From: a virus
IMG/VR virus record: IMGVR_UViG_3300042691_023425
Span: 1-30,828 of that record
DNA length: 30,828 bases
Strand: one strand, 5' to 3'
Shown: positions 18,901-25,865 of the stretch, piece by piece
Layout: each line of letters starts with the position of its first letter
Position numbering within the stretch: the stretch's first letter is position 1
Translations under genes and position numbers: made by a program
Notes under the pieces: model-generated
Told to the model about the DNA's origin: nothing
Seen by the model: the letters and a program-made list of their open reading frames with translations, nothing else
The model's database searches: none

Positions 18901-18987
18901 GTTTACAATCAAGTATGTTCAGTTTCTGAACAAGGAATCAATTTTAAATTGAATATAGGAATAAACTTTGAAATATTATGTAATTAA
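15967..18987 (+). CDS. Large tail/baseplate protein (1006 aa) with a C-terminal domain shared with the next gene
   Basis: The main family is not recognised. At about residues 454-474 the stretch LFKSKGTRKSIEILLRLIGAP resembles in pattern the GT-x-[AK]-x-I-x-x-L-x-x-x-G segment of contractile-tail protein I and related baseplate proteins, which fits the position after gp25/gp6 genes but is weak evidence. A later section (about 725-840) is Trp/Tyr-rich (FAQTFWQNMINVRNRQY, IYWRYLESQ, FVWRRQEGC). A Cys-rich hinge follows (PCKPCSLI...YDCP...VECS). The last ~90 residues (915-1006) align by eye with residues 618-708 of the next protein. Start and stop both form TAATG junctions. Confidence 0.7.
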   Translation: MAIKKYTCPPQSATGAGTFSDDLVGLQLVAGGGLTQGNFEFVTSATEKTNRNFITGIFSDPINLESIGINSIEQSKAILESNFKVYPNFDLTQVNNFTLYGSMVKRISASVTKIISYFPAAIESTFMGINYVTGVTADNVVYSQLNDSTTFTLDIARLRNPFDVDFTNNSTRNLELKEIQVSPLRDMKIQYAKYSLFINNNEYKVINIIPTDSLTNGNLSITVSGDAFSGQTVIFDNLVIRPNDLEVNRVFKEVFDEVEQFLLNRNITPKYTSTFKVPREAEDGSYYVEDLNLTWPLYGTWNIDILTKAFESYIVSLNDVSESFDGYKTNLVSRFLTTGAFKEFDTIGQKVEKVLQIFGKSFDDTKKYITALSFMTSVNYNVGNDIPSQLLKNLAQTLGWTTNMSPISNEELLSSVFGTTKQDKSNFTGISQPQTPDELNYQYFRNLILNSAFLFKSKGTRKSIEILLRLIGAPEALVEFNEYVYLADQKINLSQFNEQFVQISGGTYIENTPILDPTDVYSIFGNSYTGFTTSATIKDVNVTIDDYPMDEFGYPYSPPDSEDYFFQKGSGWFEQTPQHRAPEQVDLTNSVFVGNNPNYQTVLLPYSYGQEYLNRFRKFPFMNLGYQLTPVVDNNKSWVDNEVGLRTNLDGNINARYFVEDDRLVLNVKNVDLFLNPAQGLLYDVWTMSREFNYPIPNQGLNYVPPTYCNPKPYSPYPGRGGVDWTEIVPLPKRKTFFEFAQTFWQNMINVRNRQYATNGKTGGYPTLDSIYWRYLESQQTINIPNDNFTYKTMMDYVNGLGDYWIRLVEQMIPATTIWNTGIKLENSIFHRQKFVWRRQEGCQLIPTPCKPCSLISNIFTYDCPIESVECSIYPWTNNPQIQSLNAVLGKTLESYLTNNGYTLNDCDFNGMSTQWFVDIRVDDTVVVSYPFFNGVGYSSPTYSSPTTEMWDTALENALESLKDYGFDYYLTEEETVIVYNQVCSVSEQGINFKLNIGINFEILCN

Positions 18988-21900
18988 TGTCTTGTCAATT
19001 AAGTGCAACAATTGGGGGATTAACAGGTGATTGTAGTAACACACAATCGGGAGCCTTTACTATAGATATACTTAATGGTGCCCCTGGTTACACTGTAAAT
19101 TGGATTTATCCACCATTTGGTAGTTTCCCTGTTACAGGTGACTTTACCGTAACTAATTTATCTGCGGGCACATATTCATTTACTATCACGGATTCTTGTG
19201 TGCCTGATAATGAAACGGTAACCGTCAATGTTAACATTTCTTCAGGAACTTGTGTTAGTTTGACAGGAGTTCAGAACACGTCTTGCGGTTTAAATAATGG
19301 TGGGTTAACTGCAACAACCACTAATTTTTACGGTACAGGTAAATTTTATCTTTACGAAACAACCGAAGGATACATTACTTCCGCAAGTACAATTAACAAT
19401 TTTTGTACGTTTGATAATTTAGATGATGGTATATATTATGTGATTGCTGATGATGGAGGAGGATGTACAGGAAAAACCGAGACATGTATCATATTAGACT
19501 CAAATGAAATAAGTGTTGATTTATTTGTGGTTAAAGCCTCATCGTGTTCACCAAATACAGGGGCAATTTATGTTACAGGAGTTACAGGTACACCACCATT
19601 TTCTTATTCATGGAATACAACACCTGTTCAAACAACAACATCAATAACAGGGTTGACACCTGGTAATTATATATTAACAGTAACCGATTCAACAGGGTGT
19701 GTAACTAGTAAAGGAACTGTTTTAACAACGGACCCACCTTTAGGTTTATTGGACATTTCTTTTACAAATCCAACATGTTTTTCTTCCGATGGAACGGTAA
19801 CAATAACCGCATCAGGAGGAACCGCACCATTTCAATATGTAGGTTCTAATGGATATATTGACACCACATTTAATGCGACCAACACATTTTTTAATGTGCC
19901 TGCAGGACCATTTACAATAATTGTTAAAGATGCGGGTAATTGTAGTTTTACCGCAACTACTACATTATTAACACCAGGCGGGTTGGGGGTTACGTCAGTC
20001 AATGTTACTAATTCAACGTGTAGTGGTAATGGAGGTCAAATATCTGTAAATATTTTTGGAGGTTCACCACCTTATGTTTATACATTAACTAATTCATTAG
20101 GTCAAAATACTGTAGTTAATGGAAATTTTACCAATTGGTCATTTAACGGGTTATCATCGGATACGTATACTTTAACAATATCAGATGAAGGACCATGTGA
20201 CTTTGTTAACACATATGTTGTAGATAATAATGAATTATTTGAATTAACTATAGAAACAACAGGGACTACTTGCGGTCAAGAAGACGGTTCGGTTTTATTA
20301 TCAATTACACCAGGAGGGACTCCACCATTCCACTATGAAATTGATGGGTATTCTGATTTCTCAAATAATTTAACATTCTTATACGAAAACTTATCAAGTG
20401 GTAATTACGTAGCAACAGTTACAGACGCTAATTTCTGTCAACAACAATTACCATTCACAATATCTGATTCAGGTAATGTAGATTTTTTATTAATAGGAAC
20501 GGATTCATTGAATGGTGATAATGGTACGATAAGTGCTTTAATAACTGACGGTACACCACCTTTTGTTTTAACTTGGAGCTCAAACGTAGGAGGTCAAACA
20601 GGGACTGAAGTGAATAACCTAAGTGCAGGAACTTATACATTAACGGTTGTTGATGATAACGGATGTTCAAAAACAAGAACAATCACATTAAATGGGTTTA
20701 ATAAATTAACATCATACGAAGTTTATAATATTTGTGATGAAGACTTTTTTAATACAGGTCAAACAGGTAGAAAAGGACCCCAAGAAATGTTAATTGAAGG
20801 ATTTCATGATTTAACTATTGGAGATACTAATTGTATTCTAAATAAAGCGATTTTCACAGTTGTTACCACAGTTAATAATGTTGTAAAAACACAATCATTC
20901 TATACAGGTACGACATTAACAGATTTCCCATCTGACAATGAATTTTACGATGTTGTTGAAGAATTATTATTAACTTATGGAGTAATTGGTGAAGTTTTGA
21001 TAGATGCGGTTAAAAATACTTTAACGGTTAATAGTGGTTGTGACGTTACAATTGAAACTTTAGATGCAACTGTAAAAGTGGAGTTAGATATATCTTATGA
21101 TATTAGTTGTGAAACCTGTGATGATTTCTGTAATTGTTTTGAAGTTTCAGGACCTAAAGGATGTGTGGTTTCATATACAAATTGTGATGGAAATAGAAGC
21201 TCAATAGCTTTATCGGGCACCGAAAACGAAAGAATATGTGGTAGAGAAATTTTAGGTAGTGAATGTGAAGAATGTACAACACCTTTAGATTATTTGTTTA
21301 AAATTGCTACAACATTATACAAATTAAATTTACCACCTGCAGGACTAATGGGGGCCGAAGCAGAAGAATCTGAAACATTTTCTGATATTATTAATTTAAT
21401 TTTAGTTAGAGGTTTGGTAATAACAAATGCTTCTGAAAGGATATGTTGTAGCGAATGTGGAATTGACGATTTTACTAATTTTTACATGTTATCGGATATT
21501 AAAATCGCTCAAAATCTTTATGTTGAAAATTACGGACAACCAAATTGTTGTAATAACTATAGTGGTAATACAACAGTTTATAATGAATTTGTTGAAGCTA
21601 TGGAAATAACCTTTGGGGATGCGCCTGAACAATGTGAAAGTAATTTTATAAATTGTTTAGAAAATTTAAAAAATTTGGTGGGGGTAGTATTTTTTGACAC
21701 TTTAATGTTTTCAGGAATTGTAGAAAACCCATTAAATACTACCCAAACATTACTTTGTTCTTTAGTAAATCAATTAGAAATTTTAGTTGATGAATACGGA
21801 TTAACTCAATCCGATTGTTATGATATAGTTTACACTTTATTATCTAAAGGTTTCTTTTCTATGTGTAAAAATGATACTGTCTTTATAGGTGGTTCTGATA

Positions 21901-22655
21901 ATTTTTATACTTTTTATGAAAGAGTTGAATCATTAGTTTTACCTTCGGCAGAATGTCCTGGTGTTATAATAGAAGAAATTGGACAATGTATATCAGAAGT
22001 GTGCCCAACAAGCACCGCTTGTACAAGCCCTATGGAATACTTATTTAGTATCATTCCTTTACCCGAAGAAGGAATGTTTGGAGCGGAAATTACTGAATCG
22101 GCAGAAGTTTATATTGAACAAATGTTGGCAATATTGAAAGACGGTATTATATTAGATATTGAACAAGAAACATTTAGTTTTTGTTGCCCTGATGGGTGTG
22201 TTTTTCCTAGTGAATCTGGGTCATTTGGTATAAACTATTATTTTTTAGGTACTCTTAGAGCTTTTGATACTCTTGTAGAAAGTAAAGAGGGTATAGGATT
22301 TCCACAATGTTGTATAAATCATTTTTTTGGTATTGAAGAATATGTCTCATATATTAATGATTTTAATATTGGTAATATAAATTTACCTATAGCGTGTTGT
22401 AATAGTTTTGAACCGTGTTCTGAAAATCTTATTGATAAGTATTTTTTGGGTAGAGGAGCAATTGAAGTTTCTAAAATAAATGGGTATTCAGAATTGTGTA
22501 ATTTAATAACTTCAGTAGATACATTACCATTTAACGATTTAGAAAAATCTGAAATTATTAATTCCTTATTTAATACTGGATTTAATGTATGGTGTTTTGG
22601 GAATCAAATATTAATCAGTAATACGACTAAATTTTTAGAATTAATTAATGGATAA
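18987..22655 (+). CDS. Modular adhesin-like tail protein: about seven SprB-type repeats plus duplicated Cys-rich domains (1222 aa)
   Basis: Residues about 13-570 hold some seven Ig-like repeats of ~75 residues. Each follows the pattern 'C..N.G.I...' then GGTPPF-Y-W, then NLSAGTY-TVTD-GC, as in the SprB repeats of the Flavobacterium gliding adhesin; clear copies include 183-250, 420-492 and 497-570. Residues 618-708 match the C-terminus of the preceding protein. Residues 763-985 and 1012-1222 are two diverged copies of one Cys-rich domain, with matching C, CC, CC, C-x6-C, C and C positions. About 33 cysteines lie between residues 708 and 1222. No signal peptide, membrane segment or type IX secretion tail was seen. 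It is the last gene of the plus-strand block and probably forms a host-contacting part of the tail; a metal-bound or disulfide-bonded C-terminal half is possible. Confidence 0.78.
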   Translation: MSCQLSATIGGLTGDCSNTQSGAFTIDILNGAPGYTVNWIYPPFGSFPVTGDFTVTNLSAGTYSFTITDSCVPDNETVTVNVNISSGTCVSLTGVQNTSCGLNNGGLTATTTNFYGTGKFYLYETTEGYITSASTINNFCTFDNLDDGIYYVIADDGGGCTGKTETCIILDSNEISVDLFVVKASSCSPNTGAIYVTGVTGTPPFSYSWNTTPVQTTTSITGLTPGNYILTVTDSTGCVTSKGTVLTTDPPLGLLDISFTNPTCFSSDGTVTITASGGTAPFQYVGSNGYIDTTFNATNTFFNVPAGPFTIIVKDAGNCSFTATTTLLTPGGLGVTSVNVTNSTCSGNGGQISVNIFGGSPPYVYTLTNSLGQNTVVNGNFTNWSFNGLSSDTYTLTISDEGPCDFVNTYVVDNNELFELTIETTGTTCGQEDGSVLLSITPGGTPPFHYEIDGYSDFSNNLTFLYENLSSGNYVATVTDANFCQQQLPFTISDSGNVDFLLIGTDSLNGDNGTISALITDGTPPFVLTWSSNVGGQTGTEVNNLSAGTYTLTVVDDNGCSKTRTITLNGFNKLTSYEVYNICDEDFFNTGQTGRKGPQEMLIEGFHDLTIGDTNCILNKAIFTVVTTVNNVVKTQSFYTGTTLTDFPSDNEFYDVVEELLLTYGVIGEVLIDAVKNTLTVNSGCDVTIETLDATVKVELDISYDISCETCDDFCNCFEVSGPKGCVVSYTNCDGNRSSIALSGTENERICGREILGSECEECTTPLDYLFKIATTLYKLNLPPAGLMGAEAEESETFSDIINLILVRGLVITNASERICCSECGIDDFTNFYMLSDIKIAQNLYVENYGQPNCCNNYSGNTTVYNEFVEAMEITFGDAPEQCESNFINCLENLKNLVGVVFFDTLMFSGIVENPLNTTQTLLCSLVNQLEILVDEYGLTQSDCYDIVYTLLSKGFFSMCKNDTVFIGGSDNFYTFYERVESLVLPSAECPGVIIEEIGQCISEVCPTSTACTSPMEYLFSIIPLPEEGMFGAEITESAEVYIEQMLAILKDGIILDIEQETFSFCCPDGCVFPSESGSFGINYYFLGTLRAFDTLVESKEGIGFPQCCINHFFGIEEYVSYINDFNIGNINLPIACCNSFEPCSENLIDKYFLGRGAIEVSKINGYSELCNLITSVDTLPFNDLEKSEIINSLFNTGFNVWCFGNQILISNTTKFLELING

Positions 22656-22658
22656 AAA

Positions 22659-22684
22659 AAATATCGGTCAATTGACCGATATTT
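22659..22684. terminator. Bidirectional terminator between convergent blocks
   Basis: A perfect 26-base palindrome with half-site AAATATCGGTCAA (22659-22671) sits 4 bases after the stop of the 1222-residue gene and 26 bases after the stop of the minus-strand resolvase gene. For leftward transcripts the stem is followed by a run of U (AAAAAA at 22653-22660 on the plus strand); for rightward transcripts by UAAUUUU. It should therefore end transcription in both directions. Confidence 0.85.
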
Positions 22685-22690
22685 AATTTT

Positions 22691-22708
22691 ATCGTTAAAT
22701 TAAACGAT
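22691..22708 (-). terminator. Small second hairpin beside the convergent terminator
   Basis: ATCGTT (22691-22696) and AACGAT (22703-22708) form a 6-bp stem with a 6-base loop directly after the stop of the resolvase gene on the minus strand. On its own it is too weak to call a terminator, but leftward transcripts meet it just before the 26-base palindrome, so it may form part of a tandem termination site. Confidence 0.35.
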
Positions 22709-22709
22709 A

Positions 22710-23309
22710 TTACCAAATTTGTTCTTGATTCATATAACCTAACACACAACAATATGCGTCAGTCATATCAAAGTTTTCTTTTTTAAGGGTATTGTTTTTA
22801 GTGTATGACCAAGTAATTTGAGGTTCTCGTTTTGCAACTAAATCCCATATAATTTGTTTTTTATCACAATCTTTTGGTTGACCACCAAACAACACAAACT
22901 TACCTTTGTCATTTTGTTGTACTAAATTAGGAAAGGCAAATTTTCTTGAGTTATAAGTTGAGATATATTCAGGAACAATACCTAAAACATCATAAATTTC
23001 TTTAGTGATTAAAGTGTTATATCTCATAAGAGTTTGAATAGTATAAACATTGTTACTATTCATTAAAGGTTCTTCAATTATAACCTTGGTAATACCTAAA
23101 TTTTTATATTGAACAAGTTTACTTCTAAAAATTTCACTTTTTAGTATTAACTCTTTAATTTTATTATCTTGCTTAGGTTTAGGGACAGGAGAAACATGGG
23201 TGAGTTCTAACAACTCTTTAGTCTCAATTTCAAATAACGCCCAACCAATAGTTTTAGTAGAAACGTCCAACCCCAATACCTTTGGAGTACTCTCAATAGA
23301 TTTTTTCAT
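22710..23309 (-). CDS. RuvC-like Holliday junction resolvase / RNase H-fold nuclease (199 aa)
   Basis: The protein has the RNase H-fold nuclease pattern: strand 1 VLGLDVSTKTIGWALFE with D15, a second acidic site VIIEEPL (E79/E80) after a strand, and a C-terminal helix DMTDAYCCVLGY with D181/D184. These fit the catalytic acidic residues of RuvC-type resolvases found in bacteria, poxviruses and some phages. The protein would cleave four-way junctions so branched phage DNA can be packaged. T4 itself uses endonuclease VII (gp49), which is unrelated. It starts one base after the stop of the upstream tail gene (TAATATG on the minus strand) and is the last gene of the leftward block. RuvC-like is well supported as a fold; junction resolution is inferred. 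Confidence 0.78.
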   Translation of the reverse strand: MKKSIESTPKVLGLDVSTKTIGWALFEIETKELLELTHVSPVPKPKQDNKIKELILKSEIFRSKLVQYKNLGITKVIIEEPLMNSNNVYTIQTLMRYNTLITKEIYDVLGIVPEYISTYNSRKFAFPNLVQQNDKGKFVLFGGQPKDCDKKQIIWDLVAKREPQITWSYTKNNTLKKENFDMTDAYCCVLGYMNQEQIW

Positions 23310-23310
23310 A

Positions 23311-25839
23311 TTAGATATCGAATTTAATCAAAAACTGCTGAATACCTTGTCTTAATACAGGTGACTGCATTTTTGATATAATCATAAGATTTTTGTTAGA
23401 ATCGTAAAGACCAATTTCACTAACATATGATGGTTTACCTTGAGTCCATGTTGGATTAGATGGTGATTGAAATTCTACCTGACTTAAATTTATTTTATAC
23501 CTCATTTCATAAATTGTTGCTTGAATGTCAGTTTCTAATGAACCATAGAAATAATATTCATCACCAAAATTTAATGTGGTACCAGTATCACCAACAGGCG
23601 TTAAAGGAATGTAGTTATCTAAATTATATGTTGGTGAGTTTTCATATAAGTCATCTGTAATTACAAAAGTAGTACTTGTTAAAGATTCTTCAGTTATATA
23701 TCCATTAACTAATAAATTTGAAATTTGGTCTGTAAAGTCAATGATTTTCCATTCAGAAGAGTTAGGCCTTCCTGTACCGTCAACTTTTTGACAGATAATC
23801 TCAAATTTATCAGCGTAAAATCCTGAAACTACATCACAACCTATAGGACAAGTTGTTGTGCTTGTTGTTATTGGGTCAAAAGTTGTTGTACTTGTTGTTA
23901 TTGGGTCAAAAGTTGTTGTGGTTGTTATAGGACTATATTCAGGTCTTAAACAAGGAAACTCAGCACCAAATCTAACCGCAACATTTTGGGAAGGTTGAGG
24001 GTTACATTCGATGTTAGGTCCTTGCATTACTGTGTAATAATTACAATGTAACGAATTTGTAAATATGTCACTATTACTTAATCTATAAGTAACGTGCATG
24101 TATTGAGACGAACCTGTTAAAACACCTGTAACTGAATTACTATCAGTACCACAAGTATTAGGTGTTACTAATGATGTTTTAGGCGCTGGTAAAGTCCAAT
24201 TTCGGTTTGCCTTATATGACATTGCAGCAACAATCTCTTCGTCATCAATTATTAGTAATTTAGAGTCAGGGAAAACTTTACCAATTCTGTTAGGTAGATT
24301 ATTTGTATTTCTATGAGTATCCCATAAATGATAGTACCTAATACCAGGGGAATTCATATCACTATTTTTAGTTGATTGAATATATTGAACTTTAAACAAC
24401 TCAAGGTCCTCAAACTCGGGAGGGTCAACCCAAAATGTTTCACCTAAACAACATTCAGGATTTTTATGCCACATTAACCAAGGAATGTGTAGTTTAAAAT
24501 TTCTTGCTTGTCCTGTCGTATCCGCAGGGTTTGAAACATCAAAAGGCTCAAGAGCAAATTTTTCACCATAGAAGAAATCAATTGTTTGATTTGTGTAATG
24601 AATTATTGCAATCGCCTTTTGTTCTTCAGGTGTTACTATCACTTTATCACCTAAAGAATCGTAGTGATAGGATGAACTAGTGTCAGTCTGACCACTACTT
24701 GATGCGTAACCAAAATATTCTTTTGACCCAAGATATTGTCTTGAACCAAAGTTAGTATAATCCTTATTAATTGATGAGAAGAGACCCGCAGGACTCTCAG
24801 ACCACGGAATATTCATATTCCAAACCTTAACATCAAACTCATCAGTATAACATACTGATTCATAATTAATAACATTATCTCTCCAATGAGGACGAGGAGT
24901 TATTGAATCATAAATCGTTTGCATATTTGGAGGATATACAATCATCCTTGCATAACACTCTGATGATATATTTGAAAAATCAGGTGTTGGTCTATCTAAT
25001 GTATATTCACCTAAACATATTGAAGTAATTCTATAAGTTAACATAGAATAACAACTACTAATAGGAACTAAACAATCTGGCGGTGGAGGCGGTGGACACG
25101 CTCTACTTGGAGTAGGTGTCGGACAAAATGTTGCCGATGGAGTTGGAGTAGGAGTTGGGGGTTCACAACTAAAAGTTGCTGATGGTGTTGGTGTAGGGGT
25201 AGGTGTTAATGTATTGTTACTTGAAGTAATACTTGGAGTTACTGTCATTGTTGGAGTTGGAGAAGGTGTTGGAACATTTACACAATTACCATTAATTAAA
25301 CCTTTACCATCATAAAAAATAGTCACAATATCACCAACTGAGGGTTCTCTTACTGTAACACCGTAATTAGATACCACAGGGGTTATTACTTTAGAACCAT
25401 TTAAAGAATTCATTTTAACAACATAGTTGGAATTAATCGCGTAAAAATTATTAGTTAATGCGCTCCAATTTATTGTTGTTGCGGTGGTATCACCTGTAAA
25501 AAAACCTCTCATAACCGCTCTGTTATAAACAGGGCTGACTATAGAATCCATAAAAGGAATACCATATGTATTCCCCGCAGACCCATCTACGTAATATGGG
25601 TATTTAATATTTTCTTTATTTGATTGTGGAGACCCACTCGAATTTTGAGCATTAAAATTTGGCTCAAGAATCATCGTATCAAATTGATTATAGGACACTG
25701 GTAATGTGTTATATGAAACTTCACTATCACCTATTTGAAAATAAGAAATATTAAAATTACCTTGTGATAATTTTTGTCTTCCTGTGTCGGTTAATCTTGT
25801 GTTTATTAACCCTGATGTATTTTTAATAATGTATCCCAT
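23311..25839 (-). CDS. Modular tail-fibre/adhesin protein with Pro/Thr linkers (842 aa)
   Basis: Residues 1-45 (TRLTDTGRQKLSQGNFNISY, then FQIGDSEVSYN) and 805-842 (VSEIGLYDSNKNLMIIS, then LRQGIQQFLIKFD) resemble the beginning and end of a phage tail-collar fibre domain, where 'LT..G...L..G....' and 'EIGLYD..G.L' are usual. Between them lie a linker at 188-250 (PTPSPTPT, TPTPTPTPSATF repeated, then PPPPPP), a Cys-containing globular region (250-630), a second linker at 636-664 made of a duplicated TTTFDPITTS unit, and a further domain. The arrangement suggests a fibre scaffold that has accepted inserted domains. A TATTTAT element lies 5 bases upstream of its ATG. The sequence is in frame throughout. 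Function is inferred as host adhesion. Confidence 0.72.
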   Translation of the reverse strand: MGYIIKNTSGLINTRLTDTGRQKLSQGNFNISYFQIGDSEVSYNTLPVSYNQFDTMILEPNFNAQNSSGSPQSNKENIKYPYYVDGSAGNTYGIPFMDSIVSPVYNRAVMRGFFTGDTTATTINWSALTNNFYAINSNYVVKMNSLNGSKVITPVVSNYGVTVREPSVGDIVTIFYDGKGLINGNCVNVPTPSPTPTMTVTPSITSSNNTLTPTPTPTPSATFSCEPPTPTPTPSATFCPTPTPSRACPPPPPPDCLVPISSCYSMLTYRITSICLGEYTLDRPTPDFSNISSECYARMIVYPPNMQTIYDSITPRPHWRDNVINYESVCYTDEFDVKVWNMNIPWSESPAGLFSSINKDYTNFGSRQYLGSKEYFGYASSSGQTDTSSSYHYDSLGDKVIVTPEEQKAIAIIHYTNQTIDFFYGEKFALEPFDVSNPADTTGQARNFKLHIPWLMWHKNPECCLGETFWVDPPEFEDLELFKVQYIQSTKNSDMNSPGIRYYHLWDTHRNTNNLPNRIGKVFPDSKLLIIDDEEIVAAMSYKANRNWTLPAPKTSLVTPNTCGTDSNSVTGVLTGSSQYMHVTYRLSNSDIFTNSLHCNYYTVMQGPNIECNPQPSQNVAVRFGAEFPCLRPEYSPITTTTTFDPITTSTTTFDPITTSTTTCPIGCDVVSGFYADKFEIICQKVDGTGRPNSSEWKIIDFTDQISNLLVNGYITEESLTSTTFVITDDLYENSPTYNLDNYIPLTPVGDTGTTLNFGDEYYFYGSLETDIQATIYEMRYKINLSQVEFQSPSNPTWTQGKPSYVSEIGLYDSNKNLMIISKMQSPVLRQGIQQFLIKFDI
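23851..23926. repeat. 30-bp tandem repeat, about 2.5 copies
   Basis: Positions 23851-23880 and 23881-23910 are identical except for one base, and a partial third copy follows from 23911. The unit begins AGTTGTTGTG and ends ATTGGGTCAAA. On the minus strand it encodes the ten-residue unit TTTFDPITTS inside the 842-residue tail protein. The length is a multiple of three, so copy number could change without a frameshift. Confidence 0.9.
25090..25278. repeat. Low-complexity GGTGTT-type tract encoding a Pro/Thr linker
   Basis: Plus strand shows repeated GGAGTTGGAGT/GGTGTTGGTGTAGG hexamer-like units, which encode PTPTPT and TPSATF on the minus strand within the 842-residue gene. Two near copies of TPTPTPSATF are visible. 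Confidence 0.75.
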
Positions 25840-25844
25840 TGATT

Positions 25845-25851
25845 ATAAATA
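25845..25851 (-). promoter_or_regulatory. TATTTAT element 5 nt before the 842-residue gene
   Basis: On the minus strand TATTTAT is followed by AATCA and then the ATG at 25839. It sits in the 26-base gap after the stop of the upstream gene. Spacing is identical to the elements before the genes at 3818, 28851 and 27782. Function as a promoter or a translation signal is inferred. Confidence 0.45.
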
Positions 25852-25865
25852 TTCTTATTTAATTT

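Noticed and set aside
20455-20682. 75-residue open frame antisense to the SprB-repeat array
   Set aside because: Product of the repeated sense-strand codons; no other support.
25090-25278. GGTGTT-type repeats as a possible CRISPR array
   Set aside because: There are no unique spacers of constant length, and the tract is an in-frame part of a protein gene encoding PTPTPT.
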